Origin: Mycobacterium sp.
Lineage (GTDB): Bacteria > Actinomycetota > Actinomycetes > Mycobacteriales > Mycobacteriaceae
DNA: 46,989 nucleotides
Assembly: GCA_025965975.1 (NCBI GenBank)
Contig: JAOPVX010000217.1
Coordinates: forward strand, 1-46,989
Direction of reading: 5' to 3'
How positions within the stretch are numbered: the stretch's first letter is position 1; each line of letters opens with the position of its first letter. Of this stretch, positions 17,525-26,834 are shown piece by piece. Under the pieces are notes generated by a model. It did not search any database, was not told the origin of the DNA, and saw only the letters and a list, made by a program, of their open reading frames with translations. Made by a program: the position numbers and the translations under genes.

Positions 17525-17597
17525 GGCTTGAATGCTGCCAGATGCCGCCAGCAGGCGACGACGGCCGTTTGTCGGACCCCCGTGGTGTCATGCGTTC

Positions 17598-20500
17598 ATG
17601 TCCGCGCCACAAACCGAACTGACCCCGACCGCCCTCACCGAACCCGGTATGCGGGGTGTGGTTCGCGTGCTTGGCGGCGCGGGTACCGGCAAGAGCAGCT
17701 TGTTGATTCAGGCCGCGACGGCTCACATCGGCGCGGGCAGTGATCCGGAATCGGTTCTGCTGCTGACTGGTTCGGCCCGGGTCGGCAGCCAGGCCCGTGC
17801 GGCGATCACGTCGGCCTTGTTGTCGGCGGGCAGTCGCGGGACGGTCCGCGAACCGTTGGTCCGCACGGTGCACTCGTATGCGTTTGCGGTGCTGCGGTTG
17901 GCGGCACAGCGCACCGGCGACCCACCGCCACGGCTGATCACCAGCGCCGAGCAGGACGGCATCATCCGCGAACTACTCGCAGGCGACCTGGAGGATGGCG
18001 ACGCCTCCCCGGTGGCCTGGCCCACCCAACTACGGTCGGCGCTTAGCACCGTCGGGTTCGCCAACCAATTGCGTGACCTGCTGGCCCGCTGCACCGAACG
18101 CGGCGTTGATCCCATTGCCCTGCACCGCATAGGACGAACCTACGGCCGACCCGAATGGTTGGCCGCCGGCCAGTTCGCGCAGGCCTACGAGCAGATCATG
18201 CTGCTGCGCTCCGCCGTCGGGATGGCGGCGCCGCAAGCCACGGTGCCCGCTCTGGGCGCCGCCGAACTTGTCGGTGCCGCACTGGAAGCTTTCGCGACCG
18301 ACTCGGACCTGTTGGCGGCGGAGCGCAGCAGGATCAAGCTGCTCCTCGTCGACGACGCGCAGCACCTCGACCCGCAGGCGGCGCTGCTGGTTCGCGTGCT
18401 GTCGGCCGGCGCGGAGCTGACCGTTATCGCCGGAGACGCCAGCCAAGCGGTGTTCGGTTACCGCGGCGCCGATCCGTCGCTGTTGCGCGGCGACGAGCCG
18501 GCGATCATCCTCACCCAGTCGCTGCGTTGCGCGCCGGTTATCGCCGACGCCATCACCGCGGTGGCACGCCGGCTGCCGGGCGCCGACGCCGGACGTGTCG
18601 TGAGCGGTGCCGACGAGCGGTCGGGCTCGCTGACCGTGCGGATCGCCGCGACGTCACACGCCGAATCGGCGCTGATCGCCGACGCGCTGCGCCGCGCACA
18701 CCTGGTAGACGGCGTGCCGTGGTCACAGATGGCGGTGATCGTGCGGTCGGCGCCCCGGCTGGGCGCGGGGCTGGCGCGTGCCCTTGTCTGCGCAGGGGTG
18801 CCGGTGGAGTCCCCGGTGCCGAATGCTCCGCTGGCCGATCAGCCCGCGGTGCGGGCGCTGCTGACGGTGCTCGAGGCGACGGCGGATGGCCTCGACGGCG
18901 ACCGGGCGCTGTCGCTGCTGATCGGGCCGATAGGCCGGGTCGACCCGGTGTCGCTGCGTCAGCTGCGCAGGGCGTTGCGCCGCGCCGATGGCCGCCAGCC
19001 ACCGCGGGAGTTCACCGATCTGCTCGTCGAGGCGCTCGACAGCGAAACCGAGACGTTGTCGGGTGATCGGGGCCGCGCGTTGCGGCGGGTTCGCGCGGTG
19101 CTCGCGGCGGCGCGAAGCAGCGCCGCCGACGGGCAGGACCCTCGCTACACACTCTGGCAGGCCTGGCATCGTTGCGGCCTGCAACGGCGCTGGCTGGCCG
19201 CCAGCGAGCGGGGCGGCCTCGCCGGCGCGCAGGCCGACCGTGACCTCGACGCGGTGACCGCGCTGTTCGACGTGGCCGAGCAGTACGTGACGCGGACCGC
19301 GGGCGCGTCGCTTCGCGGGCTCATCGACCACGTCGAGGCAATGGGGCTGCCCGCGGCCCGCGGCGATCAACGACCCGAGCCCGACGCGGTCGCGGTCGTC
19401 AGCGCCCACGCGGCGCTCGGCAGGGAATGGGAATTCGTCGTCATCGCCGGCCTGCAGGAAGGGCTGTGGCCCAACACGATTCCCCGCGGCGGCGTGCTGG
19501 CTACCCAGCAGCTTGTCGACGTGATGGATGGCGTCGAGACGCAGGCCGACCGTGGGTTGTCGAGCAGGGCGCCGCTGCTGGCCGAGGAACGCAGGCTGTT
19601 GATTGCTTCCATGGGCCGAGCCCGCAGCCGCCTGCTGGTGACCGCGGTTGACAGCGACAACGGCGACGAGTCGATGCTGCCGTCGCCGTTCTGCTATGAG
19701 CTGGCGGCGCTGGCGACCGATCCCGACTCCGACACGCCCGAACCGATTCGCGCGCCCCGGGTGCTTGCTCCGCCCGCGCTGGTCGGTCGGCTGCGCGCGG
19801 TGGTGTGCGCAGCGCCGGACGCGGTCGATGACGCGGTGCGGGTCTGCGCGGCAACACAACTGGCGCGGCTCGCACACGCCGGTGTTGCCGGCGCCGACCC
19901 GGCCCAGTGGTATGGCATGACGCCGTTGTCCAGCGACGCGCCACTGTGGAATGGCGACGACCATGTGGTCACCCTGTCACCGTCGACGCTGCAGACGCTG
20001 ACCGACTGCCCGCTGCGCTGGCTACTCGAACGCCATGGCGGCACCGACGGACGTGATGTGCGCTCCGCGGTCGGCTCACTGCTTCACGCCCTGGTCGCCG
20101 AGCACGGTAAGACCGAAAGTCAAATGCTCAACGAACTCGAAAAGCTCTGGAGCAAGCTGCCGTTCGATTCGCAGTGGTATTCGGACAACGAGCTGGCAAG
20201 GCACCGCGCAATGCTGTCGACCTTTGCGCAGTGGCGCGCGCAGACCCGCACCGAGCTCACCGAGGAGGGCACGGAGATCGACGTCGACGGCACGGTCGGC
20301 CCCGGGGTCCGGGTACGCGGCCGGCTCGACCGGCTCGAACGCGACAGCGCAGGCCGGTTGGTGGTGGTCGACATCAAGACCGGCAAGACGCCGGTCAGCA
20401 AGGACGCCGCACAACGCCACGCCCAGCTGGCGATGTACCAGCTCGCGGTCGCGGAAGGCCTACTACCGCAGGGTGATACGCCAGGGGGAGGGCGCCTGGT

Positions 20501-20711
20501 CTATCTTGGTAAGACCGGAGCGGGCGGTGCCACCGAACGCGAGCAGGACGCGCAGACCGCGGACACCGGTGCGGAATGGCTCGAGCTGGTGCGACAGGCG
20601 GCCGCCGCCACCAAGGGCCCGGAGTTCCTTGCGCGGGTCAACGACGGCTGCGCACATTGCCCGGTGCGGGCCATGTGCCCGGCCCAGGCCGCTACCGGTG
20701 GACGACCGTGA
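17598..20711 (+). CDS. adnA: AdnA helicase-nuclease subunit
   Basis: A 1037-residue subunit of the mycobacterial AdnAB complex that resects double-strand breaks. A UvrD-like motor is N-terminal: Walker A GGAGTGKS (26-33), LLLVDDAQHLD, GDASQAVFGYRGAD, QSLRCAP and a C-proximal motor motif LGREWEFVVIAGLQEGLWP. The RecB-type nuclease is C-terminal (VVVDIKTGK, then QLAMYQLAV). A cysteine in TDCPLRW plus three in CAHCPVRAMC suggest the iron-sulfur staple of AddB-type nucleases. The start is ATG at 17598. The stop overlaps adnB as GTGA, giving equimolar subunits. Confidence 0.93.
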   Translation: MSAPQTELTPTALTEPGMRGVVRVLGGAGTGKSSLLIQAATAHIGAGSDPESVLLLTGSARVGSQARAAITSALLSAGSRGTVREPLVRTVHSYAFAVLRLAAQRTGDPPPRLITSAEQDGIIRELLAGDLEDGDASPVAWPTQLRSALSTVGFANQLRDLLARCTERGVDPIALHRIGRTYGRPEWLAAGQFAQAYEQIMLLRSAVGMAAPQATVPALGAAELVGAALEAFATDSDLLAAERSRIKLLLVDDAQHLDPQAALLVRVLSAGAELTVIAGDASQAVFGYRGADPSLLRGDEPAIILTQSLRCAPVIADAITAVARRLPGADAGRVVSGADERSGSLTVRIAATSHAESALIADALRRAHLVDGVPWSQMAVIVRSAPRLGAGLARALVCAGVPVESPVPNAPLADQPAVRALLTVLEATADGLDGDRALSLLIGPIGRVDPVSLRQLRRALRRADGRQPPREFTDLLVEALDSETETLSGDRGRALRRVRAVLAAARSSAADGQDPRYTLWQAWHRCGLQRRWLAASERGGLAGAQADRDLDAVTALFDVAEQYVTRTAGASLRGLIDHVEAMGLPAARGDQRPEPDAVAVVSAHAALGREWEFVVIAGLQEGLWPNTIPRGGVLATQQLVDVMDGVETQADRGLSSRAPLLAEERRLLIASMGRARSRLLVTAVDSDNGDESMLPSPFCYELAALATDPDSDTPEPIRAPRVLAPPALVGRLRAVVCAAPDAVDDAVRVCAATQLARLAHAGVAGADPAQWYGMTPLSSDAPLWNGDDHVVTLSPSTLQTLTDCPLRWLLERHGGTDGRDVRSAVGSLLHALVAEHGKTESQMLNELEKLWSKLPFDSQWYSDNELARHRAMLSTFAQWRAQTRTELTEEGTEIDVDGTVGPGVRVRGRLDRLERDSAGRLVVVDIKTGKTPVSKDAAQRHAQLAMYQLAVAEGLLPQGDTPGGGRLVYLGKTGAGGATEREQDAQTADTGAEWLELVRQAAAATKGPEFLARVNDGCAHCPVRAMCPAQAATGGRP

Positions 20712-23700
20712 CGCCCCGCTACAGCCCGGCGGAACTGGCGTCAGCGCTGGGCCTTTTCGCGCCCACCGAAGAACAGGCGGCGGTGATCGCCGCACCGCCC
20801 GGGCCGCTCGTGGTCATCGCCGGCGCGGGCGCGGGCAAGACGGAAACCATGGCAGCCCGGGTGGTGTGGCTGGTCGCCAACGGTTATGCGCGCCCCGGCG
20901 AGGTGCTTGGGCTGACGTTCACCCGCAAGGCCGCGGGGCAGCTGCTGCGTCGGGTCCGCAGCCGGCTGGCGCGGCTGGCCGGCGCGGGACTCGTTCCCGG
21001 TGGCGGGGACATGGCCGACGACCCGGTCACCGTCAGCACCTACCACGCGTTCGCCGGGAACTTGTTGCGCGAGCACGGCCTGCTGTTGCCGGTGGAGCCA
21101 GACACCCGATTACTCGGCGAAACCGAGTTGTGGCAGTTGGCGTTTCGCGTCGTGTGCGAGTATCCAGAGCACGTCGAAACCGACAAGACGCCAGCCGCGG
21201 TGACCGCCATGGTGCTGCGGCTCGCGGGTCAGCTGGCCGAACACCTCGTGGACACCACCCAACTGCGCGACACCCACGTCGAACTGGAACGGCTGGTGCA
21301 CACGCTGCCTGCGGCCCCCAATCAGCGCGACCGCGGGCCCAGCCAGTGGCTGCTGCGCATGCTGGCCACCCAGACCGAACGCAGCCAACTGGTTCCGCTG
21401 ATCGACGCGCTTCATGCGCGCATGCGGGCAGAGAAGGTGATGGACTTCGGCATGCAGATGGCCTCGGCCGCCCGGCTCGCGTCGACGTTACCGCAGGTCG
21501 GCCAGCAGCTGCGCCATCAATACCGGGTGGTGCTGCTCGACGAGTACCAGGACACCGGCCACGCGCAGCGCGTCGCGCTGTCGTCGTTGTTTGGCCGCGG
21601 CGTCGACGACGACCTGGCCCTGACGGCCGTCGGCGATCCGATCCAGTCGATCTACGGCTGGCGGGGCGCGTCGGCCACCAATCTGCCGCGGTTCACCACC
21701 GACTTCCCGCGGGCTGACGGAACGCCTGCGCCCACGCTGGAGCTGCGCACCAGCTGGCGCAATCCGCCGCGGGCGCTGCATCTGGCGAACGCGGTGTCCG
21801 CCGAAGCGCGGCGGCGTTCCGTCGCGGTGCGGGCCCTGCGGCCGCGGCCAGACGCGGGGCCTGGCGTCATCCAGTGCGCACTGCTGGCCGACGTGGAGAC
21901 CGAAAGGGACTGGATCGCAGACCATTTGGCGCGGATGTATCACGGCGCCCGCAGCGACGGTTGTGCCGCACCGACGGCGGCGGTGCTGGTGCGCCGCAAC
22001 GCCGACGCCGCGCCGATGGCCGACGCGCTTGCGGCGCGCGGCGTCCCCGTCGAGGTCGTCGGCCTCGCCGGCCTGCTCGCCGTGCCCGAGGTTGCCGACC
22101 TGGTGGCGACGCTGCGCCTGGTGGCCGATCCCACCGCGGGGGCTGACGCGATGCGGGTGCTCACCGGGCCGCGGTGGCGACTGGGTGGCCGCGACATCGC
22201 CGCGTTGTGGCGACGCGCCATCGAACTCGACGACCGGCCGACGCACGACGCCACCACCGAGCAGATCGTCGCGCAGGCCGCCGCCGACGCCGACGCGGCC
22301 TGCCTGGCCGACGCGATCTGCGACCCGGGGCCGGCGAAAGCGTATTCCCCCGCCGGGCACTGCCGGATCGTCGCGCTCGGCCGGGAGCTGACCGCGCTTC
22401 GCGCCCACCTGTCGCACCCGCTGCCCGACCTCGTCGCCGAGGTGCGCCGGGTGCTCGGCGTCGATACCGAGGTCATGGCGGCCAGGCCTGTGGCCGCAGG
22501 ATGGTCCGGCACCGAGCACCTGCACGCGTTCGCCGACGTGGTGGCCGATTTCGCCGCCCGGCCGGGTGCAACAGTGCCGAGTCTGCTGGCGTATCTGGAT
22601 GCCGCCCAGCAGGTGGAGAACGGCCTTGCGCCCGCCGACGTGTCGGTCGCCAACGACCGGGTGCAGATCCTCACCGTGCACTCCGCCAAGGGGTTGGAGT
22701 GGCAGGTGGTGGCGGTGCCACACCTGAGCGGCCGGGTGTTCCCGTCGACCGGGTCGACACGGACCTGGCTCACCGACGCGGGCGACCTGCCGCCGCTGCT
22801 GCGTGGAGACCGCGCCACCCTCTCCGAGCACGGCGTCCCGGTACTCGACACCTCAGACGTCAACGATCGAAAGCGCCTGTCCGACAAGATCTCCGATCAC
22901 AAGCGCCGCCTGGAGCAGCGCCGCATCGATGAGGAGCGCCGGCTGTTGTACGTGGCGATCACCCGCGCCGAGAACACCCTGCTGCTATCGGGTCATCATT
23001 GGGGCGCCTCCGAGGCCAAACCTCGTGGCCCCTCCGATTTCCTCCGCGAGGTCAAGGACATCATCGAGCAGTCCGAAGAGGCGGGCGATCCCTGCGGGGT
23101 TGTCGAACACTGGGCCCCGGCGCCCGCCGATGGTGAGCCGAACCCGTTGCGCGACAGGGCGATCGAAGCGCTCTGGCCCACCGATCCCACCGGCGCGCAG
23201 AGGAAAGGCGTGGACAACGGCGCAGCGCTGGTGACGCGGGCGATGTCGGGCGGGCTCGCCGCGGACACCTCGGATGTGGACGGATGGGCGGGCGACGTCG
23301 ACGCCCTGCTGGCCGAGCGCGACCGCGCGGCCGACCCGCCCGCGCCGCCGTTGCCCGCTTCGTTATCGGTCAGCACGCTGGTCGAGTTCAGCCGCGACCC
23401 GAACGCGGTCGCGCAGCGGCTGCGCCGTCGTCTTCCGACCCGACCCGACCCTCATGCGTTGCTTGGCACCGCATTTCACGACTGGGTGCAGCGATTCTTT
23501 CACGCCGAGCGGCTATTCGACCTCGATGACCTGCCCGGCGCCGTCGATCGCGACGCCGGTGAGACAGAAGCTCTCGCCGAGCTGCAGGCCGCGTTCGCGG
23601 TGTCCCCGTGGGCCGCCCGCACGCCGATCGATGTGGAGGTCCCGTTCGACATGGTGATCGGCGAGCGCGTGGTGCGGGGGCGCATCGACGCGATCTTCGC

Positions 23701-23941
23701 CGACGACGACGGCGGTACCACCGTGGTGGACTGGAAGACCGGCGACGCCCCAGACACCCCAGACGCCAAGCAGCATGCGGCGATTCAGCTCGCGGTGTAC
23801 CGGCTGGCCTGGGCACAACTGCGTGGCTGCCCGGTCGAGAAGGTGCGCGGGGCGTTCCACTACGTGCGGACCGGGCAGACGGTCGCCCCCGAGACGTTGC
23901 CCGGCGCCGACGACCTGATCGCCATGCTCGAGGCGGCCTAA
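20708..23941 (+). CDS. adnB: AdnB helicase-nuclease subunit
   Basis: A 1077-residue partner of AdnA. The motor is complete: TEEQAAVI Q-motif, Walker A GAGAGKTE (39-46), TFTRKAA, LLDEYQDT, GDPIQSIYGWRGA, the SAKGLEW block and YVAITRA. The C-terminal nuclease has GTAFHDW, RGRIDAIF, VVDWKTG and QLAVYRLAW. AdnB lacks the cysteine staple seen in AdnA. The start is GTG at 20708, inside the adnA stop. Its stop overlaps the convergent DoxX-like gene by 4 bp. AdnB is the principal translocating motor in the characterised complex. Confidence 0.93.
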   Translation: MTPRYSPAELASALGLFAPTEEQAAVIAAPPGPLVVIAGAGAGKTETMAARVVWLVANGYARPGEVLGLTFTRKAAGQLLRRVRSRLARLAGAGLVPGGGDMADDPVTVSTYHAFAGNLLREHGLLLPVEPDTRLLGETELWQLAFRVVCEYPEHVETDKTPAAVTAMVLRLAGQLAEHLVDTTQLRDTHVELERLVHTLPAAPNQRDRGPSQWLLRMLATQTERSQLVPLIDALHARMRAEKVMDFGMQMASAARLASTLPQVGQQLRHQYRVVLLDEYQDTGHAQRVALSSLFGRGVDDDLALTAVGDPIQSIYGWRGASATNLPRFTTDFPRADGTPAPTLELRTSWRNPPRALHLANAVSAEARRRSVAVRALRPRPDAGPGVIQCALLADVETERDWIADHLARMYHGARSDGCAAPTAAVLVRRNADAAPMADALAARGVPVEVVGLAGLLAVPEVADLVATLRLVADPTAGADAMRVLTGPRWRLGGRDIAALWRRAIELDDRPTHDATTEQIVAQAAADADAACLADAICDPGPAKAYSPAGHCRIVALGRELTALRAHLSHPLPDLVAEVRRVLGVDTEVMAARPVAAGWSGTEHLHAFADVVADFAARPGATVPSLLAYLDAAQQVENGLAPADVSVANDRVQILTVHSAKGLEWQVVAVPHLSGRVFPSTGSTRTWLTDAGDLPPLLRGDRATLSEHGVPVLDTSDVNDRKRLSDKISDHKRRLEQRRIDEERRLLYVAITRAENTLLLSGHHWGASEAKPRGPSDFLREVKDIIEQSEEAGDPCGVVEHWAPAPADGEPNPLRDRAIEALWPTDPTGAQRKGVDNGAALVTRAMSGGLAADTSDVDGWAGDVDALLAERDRAADPPAPPLPASLSVSTLVEFSRDPNAVAQRLRRRLPTRPDPHALLGTAFHDWVQRFFHAERLFDLDDLPGAVDRDAGETEALAELQAAFAVSPWAARTPIDVEVPFDMVIGERVVRGRIDAIFADDDGGTTVVDWKTGDAPDTPDAKQHAAIQLAVYRLAWAQLRGCPVEKVRGAFHYVRTGQTVAPETLPGADDLIAMLEAA

Positions 23942-24333
23942 GAACGGCGATAGACCTTGAATGCCTCGGTGATCATGGGGATCTGCAACGGCAATCGCGC
24001 GATCGCGCCGAGCCGCATGATCAACGGCTTATCCCGCCACAGCCGAACCATGTTGATGTTCGCGGGATAGACGCCGAGAAACACCGCGATCGCCGCCAGC
24101 GCACCGACCTTCCTCGTGCGTGGCGACAGCAGTAGCGCGCCCGTCGTCAGCTCCGCCACCCCCGAGGCGTAGGTGTAGAACCGCGCACTGCCCGGCAACT
24201 CGGCGGGCACGATGTCATCGTAGGGCTTGGGCATCAGGAAGTGGGTGGTGCCGACACCGAGCAGCAACGCCGCAAGACGGTAGGCGGGGATCGGGCTGGT
24301 GATCTGCTGCAGTTCGGGTGTGGGAGAGGCCAT
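23938..24333 (-). CDS. DoxX-like membrane protein
   Basis: A 131-residue protein with four hydrophobic segments (about 14-32, 55-72, 76-96 and 103-122) and the layout of DoxX/MauE-type quinone-linked membrane proteins. M1 is at 24333. As I recall, M. tuberculosis has the AdnB gene directly beside the potassium-channel gene, so this gene may be an addition in faster-growing species. Function unknown. Confidence 0.78.
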   Translation of the reverse strand: MASPTPELQQITSPIPAYRLAALLLGVGTTHFLMPKPYDDIVPAELPGSARFYTYASGVAELTTGALLLSPRTRKVGALAAIAVFLGVYPANINMVRLWRDKPLIMRLGAIARLPLQIPMITEAFKVYRRS

Positions 24334-24378
24334 GATTACATTGTGTCGTGCGACGGGTCTCTCCGATGACGGGTTGTC

Positions 24379-25458
24379 GTGGCGAAAGGTAAATTGCGGC
24401 GGCGGCTCGCAGCGATCGAAGAGAATCTGTCGGCCCGCCCCGATGCCGCCCTCGTCGACATCCTTCGCATCCCCGAGCCGTTCGTCAGTCCTGGTCAGCG
24501 CATCTTCAGGCGCATCATCTACGCGGCGCTGGCGCTGTTCGCGGCGGTGCTCATCGTGTACCTGGACCGCGGCGGCTACCGCGACGTGCAGAACAATCAG
24601 ATGTCGTTCCTGGACTGCCTGTACTACGCGACCGTGTCGCTGTCGACCACCGGATACGGCGACATCACCCCGTTCACTCCCGAAGCGCGGCTGATCAACG
24701 TCCTCGTCATCACGCCGCTGCGGATCGCATTCCTGATCGTCCTGATCGGTACCACGGTGGAAACGCTGACGACGCAGTCGCGCCAGGCATTCAAGATCCA
24801 GCGATGGAGGAGCAGAGTGCGCAACCACACCGTCGTCGTCGGCTACGGCACCAAGGGCAGGACAGCGGTGGCCGCGATGGTCGGCGACGATGTCGCACCC
24901 GCGGACATCGTGGTCGTTGACGAGAGCGCCGCCGCGCTCGACCGCGCGAAAAGCGCCGGCCTCGTCACCGTGCACGGCGACGCCACCAAGTCCGAGGTGC
25001 TGCGGCTGGCCAGCGCCCAGCACGCGAACTCCATCATCGTCGCGACCGACGACGATGCCAGCGCGGTGCTGGTCACCCTGACCGCGCGCGAGCTCGCGCC
25101 CAAGGCCAAGATCATCGCCGCGGCCAGGGAGGCCGAGAACCAACACCTGCTGCGCCAATCCGGGGCGGACTCCACTGTCGTGTCGTCGGAAACCGCCGGC
25201 CGGCTGCTGGGCATAGCCACGCAGACCCCCAGCGTTGTTGAGATGATGGAAGACCTACTGACACCCGACGCCGGGTTCGCGCTGGCCGAACGCGAGGTCA
25301 GCCCGAAGGAAGTCGGTGGTTCGCCCCGGCATCTGACCGATATCGTGTTGGGCGTCGTTCGCAACGGCGAGCTGGTGCGCGTCGACGACCCCGAGGTCGA
25401 CGCTCTGGAGCTCGGAGACCGGCTGCTGTACATCCGCAGCGCGGAAGCCGACCGATGA
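24379..25458 (+). CDS. Two-TM potassium channel with RCK (TrkA-N) domain
   Basis: A 359-residue cation channel: TM1 at about 44-62, pore loop with selectivity filter TTGYGD (90-95), TM2 at about 105-125, then a cytosolic RCK Rossmann domain starting VVVGYGTKG (152-160), a hinge and a C-terminal RCK_C region. Four subunits would form a potassium pore gated by nucleotide or ligand binding. The GTG start is at 24379. Its stop overlaps nudC as ATGA. It corresponds to Rv3200c. Confidence 0.9.
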   Translation: MAKGKLRRRLAAIEENLSARPDAALVDILRIPEPFVSPGQRIFRRIIYAALALFAAVLIVYLDRGGYRDVQNNQMSFLDCLYYATVSLSTTGYGDITPFTPEARLINVLVITPLRIAFLIVLIGTTVETLTTQSRQAFKIQRWRSRVRNHTVVVGYGTKGRTAVAAMVGDDVAPADIVVVDESAAALDRAKSAGLVTVHGDATKSEVLRLASAQHANSIIVATDDDASAVLVTLTARELAPKAKIIAAAREAENQHLLRQSGADSTVVSSETAGRLLGIATQTPSVVEMMEDLLTPDAGFALAEREVSPKEVGGSPRHLTDIVLGVVRNGELVRVDDPEVDALELGDRLLYIRSAEADR

Positions 25459-26420
25459 CGGAGGCGCAAGGGCGCCGACATTCGGCGACCGAATTTTCAG
25501 GGTTTCAACTGCGCAACGTCCCGTTGCTGTCCCGAGTGGGTGCCGACCGCGCCGATGCGCTGCGCACCGACGTCGACGCGGCGACGGCCGGATGGTCCGA
25601 CGCCCTGCTGCTGCGCGTCGACCGTCGCAACCAGGTGCTGATCTCCGGTGGCCAGGTGGTGCTCGGTAAGGCCGCCAAGCTCGCGGACAAGCCACCGGAG
25701 AACGCCGTGTTCCTGGGCCGGCTGGTCGACGGCCGGCACGTGTGGGCAATTCGCGCCGCGCTTGAGGGGCCCGACGACCCCCACGCCGAAACCGAGGTGC
25801 TCGACCTGCGCCGGGCCGGGCAGATCTTCGACGACGTCAGCGCACAACTGGTTGCGACGGCTACCGCCCTACTGAATTGGCATGACAACGCGCGGTTCAG
25901 CGCGGTCGACGGCGCGCCGACCAAGTCCATCAAGGGCGGCTGGTCTCGGGTCAACGCGACCAACGCGCATGAGGAGTTTCCCCGCATCGACCCCGCGGTG
26001 ATCTGCCTCGTCCATGACGGCCACGACCGCGCGGTGTTGGCGCGGCAGACCGTATGGCCCGAGCGGCTGTTCTCGCTGCTGGCAGGTTTCGTCGAGGCCG
26101 GCGAGTCGTTCGAGACCTGCGTGGGCCGCGAGATCGCCGAGGAGATCGGGCTGACCGTCACCGACGTCCGCTATCTTGGCAGCCAGCCGTGGCCGTTTCC
26201 GCGGTCGTTGATGGTCGGCTTCCACGCCATCGGCGACCCGGAGCAGGAGTTCTCTTTCAACGACGGCGAGATCGCCGAGGCGGCGTGGTTCACCCGCGCC
26301 GAGGTTCGTGAAGCGCTCGATCACGGCGACTGGAGCAGCGACTCACCGTCGAGGCTGTTGTTGCCGGGATCGATCTCGATCGCGCGGGAGATCATCGAGT
26401 CGTGGGCAGCGCTTGACTGA
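25455..26420 (+). CDS. nudC: NAD(H) pyrophosphatase NudC
   Basis: A 321-residue Nudix hydrolase cleaving NADH and NAD-related pyrophosphates (including NAD-capped RNA in other bacteria). The Nudix box GFVEAGESFETCVGREIAEE is complete, and SQPWPFPRSLM, the NudC specificity motif, follows. The four zinc cysteines of E. coli NudC are missing here: the linker reads DGAPTKSIKGGWSRVN and HEEFPRIDP without CxxC pairs. It is translationally coupled to the upstream channel gene. Confidence 0.92.
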   Translation: MTEAQGRRHSATEFSGFQLRNVPLLSRVGADRADALRTDVDAATAGWSDALLLRVDRRNQVLISGGQVVLGKAAKLADKPPENAVFLGRLVDGRHVWAIRAALEGPDDPHAETEVLDLRRAGQIFDDVSAQLVATATALLNWHDNARFSAVDGAPTKSIKGGWSRVNATNAHEEFPRIDPAVICLVHDGHDRAVLARQTVWPERLFSLLAGFVEAGESFETCVGREIAEEIGLTVTDVRYLGSQPWPFPRSLMVGFHAIGDPEQEFSFNDGEIAEAAWFTRAEVREALDHGDWSSDSPSRLLLPGSISIAREIIESWAALD

Positions 26421-26524
26421 CGATCGATGTCGCCCAAACTGACGTTGCGGCGACAAAGTGCGGGGCGCGCCGCTTCGCCGATCTCGGCGTCGAGATTACG
26501 AAGCCGCCTAGTCTCGCGCTTCGA

Positions 26525-26764
26525 CTAACGGGCCAGCTTGGCCTTGATCTCTTCACCGCTGGGGTTGGTCAGCGTCGAACCGTCGGCGAACTTCAGCGTC
26601 GGCACGGTCTGATTGCCGCCGTTGACCGAGGCCACGAATTCCGCCGCGACGGGATCGGCTTCGATGTCGACCTCAGCGAACGAAATCCCCTCCGCCTTCA
26701 GAACCTTCTTCAAGCGGAAGCAGTAGCCACACCACGACGTGGTGTACATGGTCAGAGCGCTCAT
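26525..26764 (-). CDS. mrx1: Mycoredoxin-1 (glutaredoxin-like)
   Basis: A 79-residue thioredoxin-fold oxidoreductase with active site WCGYC (C12, C15) and the cis-proline loop TVPT. Mycoredoxins reduce mycothiol mixed disulfides with mycothiol as electron source. It matches Rv3198A, next to uvrD2 as expected. It diverges from uvrD2 with 70 bp between starts. The 104 bp between its stop and nudC contain a GC-rich intergenic element but no gene. Confidence 0.92.
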   Translation of the reverse strand: MSALTMYTTSWCGYCFRLKKVLKAEGISFAEVDIEADPVAAEFVASVNGGNQTVPTLKFADGSTLTNPSGEEIKAKLAR

Positions 26765-26834
26765 AAGCCGTTCAACATATCGGATAACGCCAACATGCCC
26801 GCGCCGCGCCCGACTTTTGTCACAGCGCGCTGCC

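Noticed and set aside
18155-19066. Arg/Gly-rich 300-residue frame inside adnA
   Set aside because: Out-of-frame shadow of a high-GC gene; composition is dominated by R, G, A and P and the true frame has all helicase motifs.
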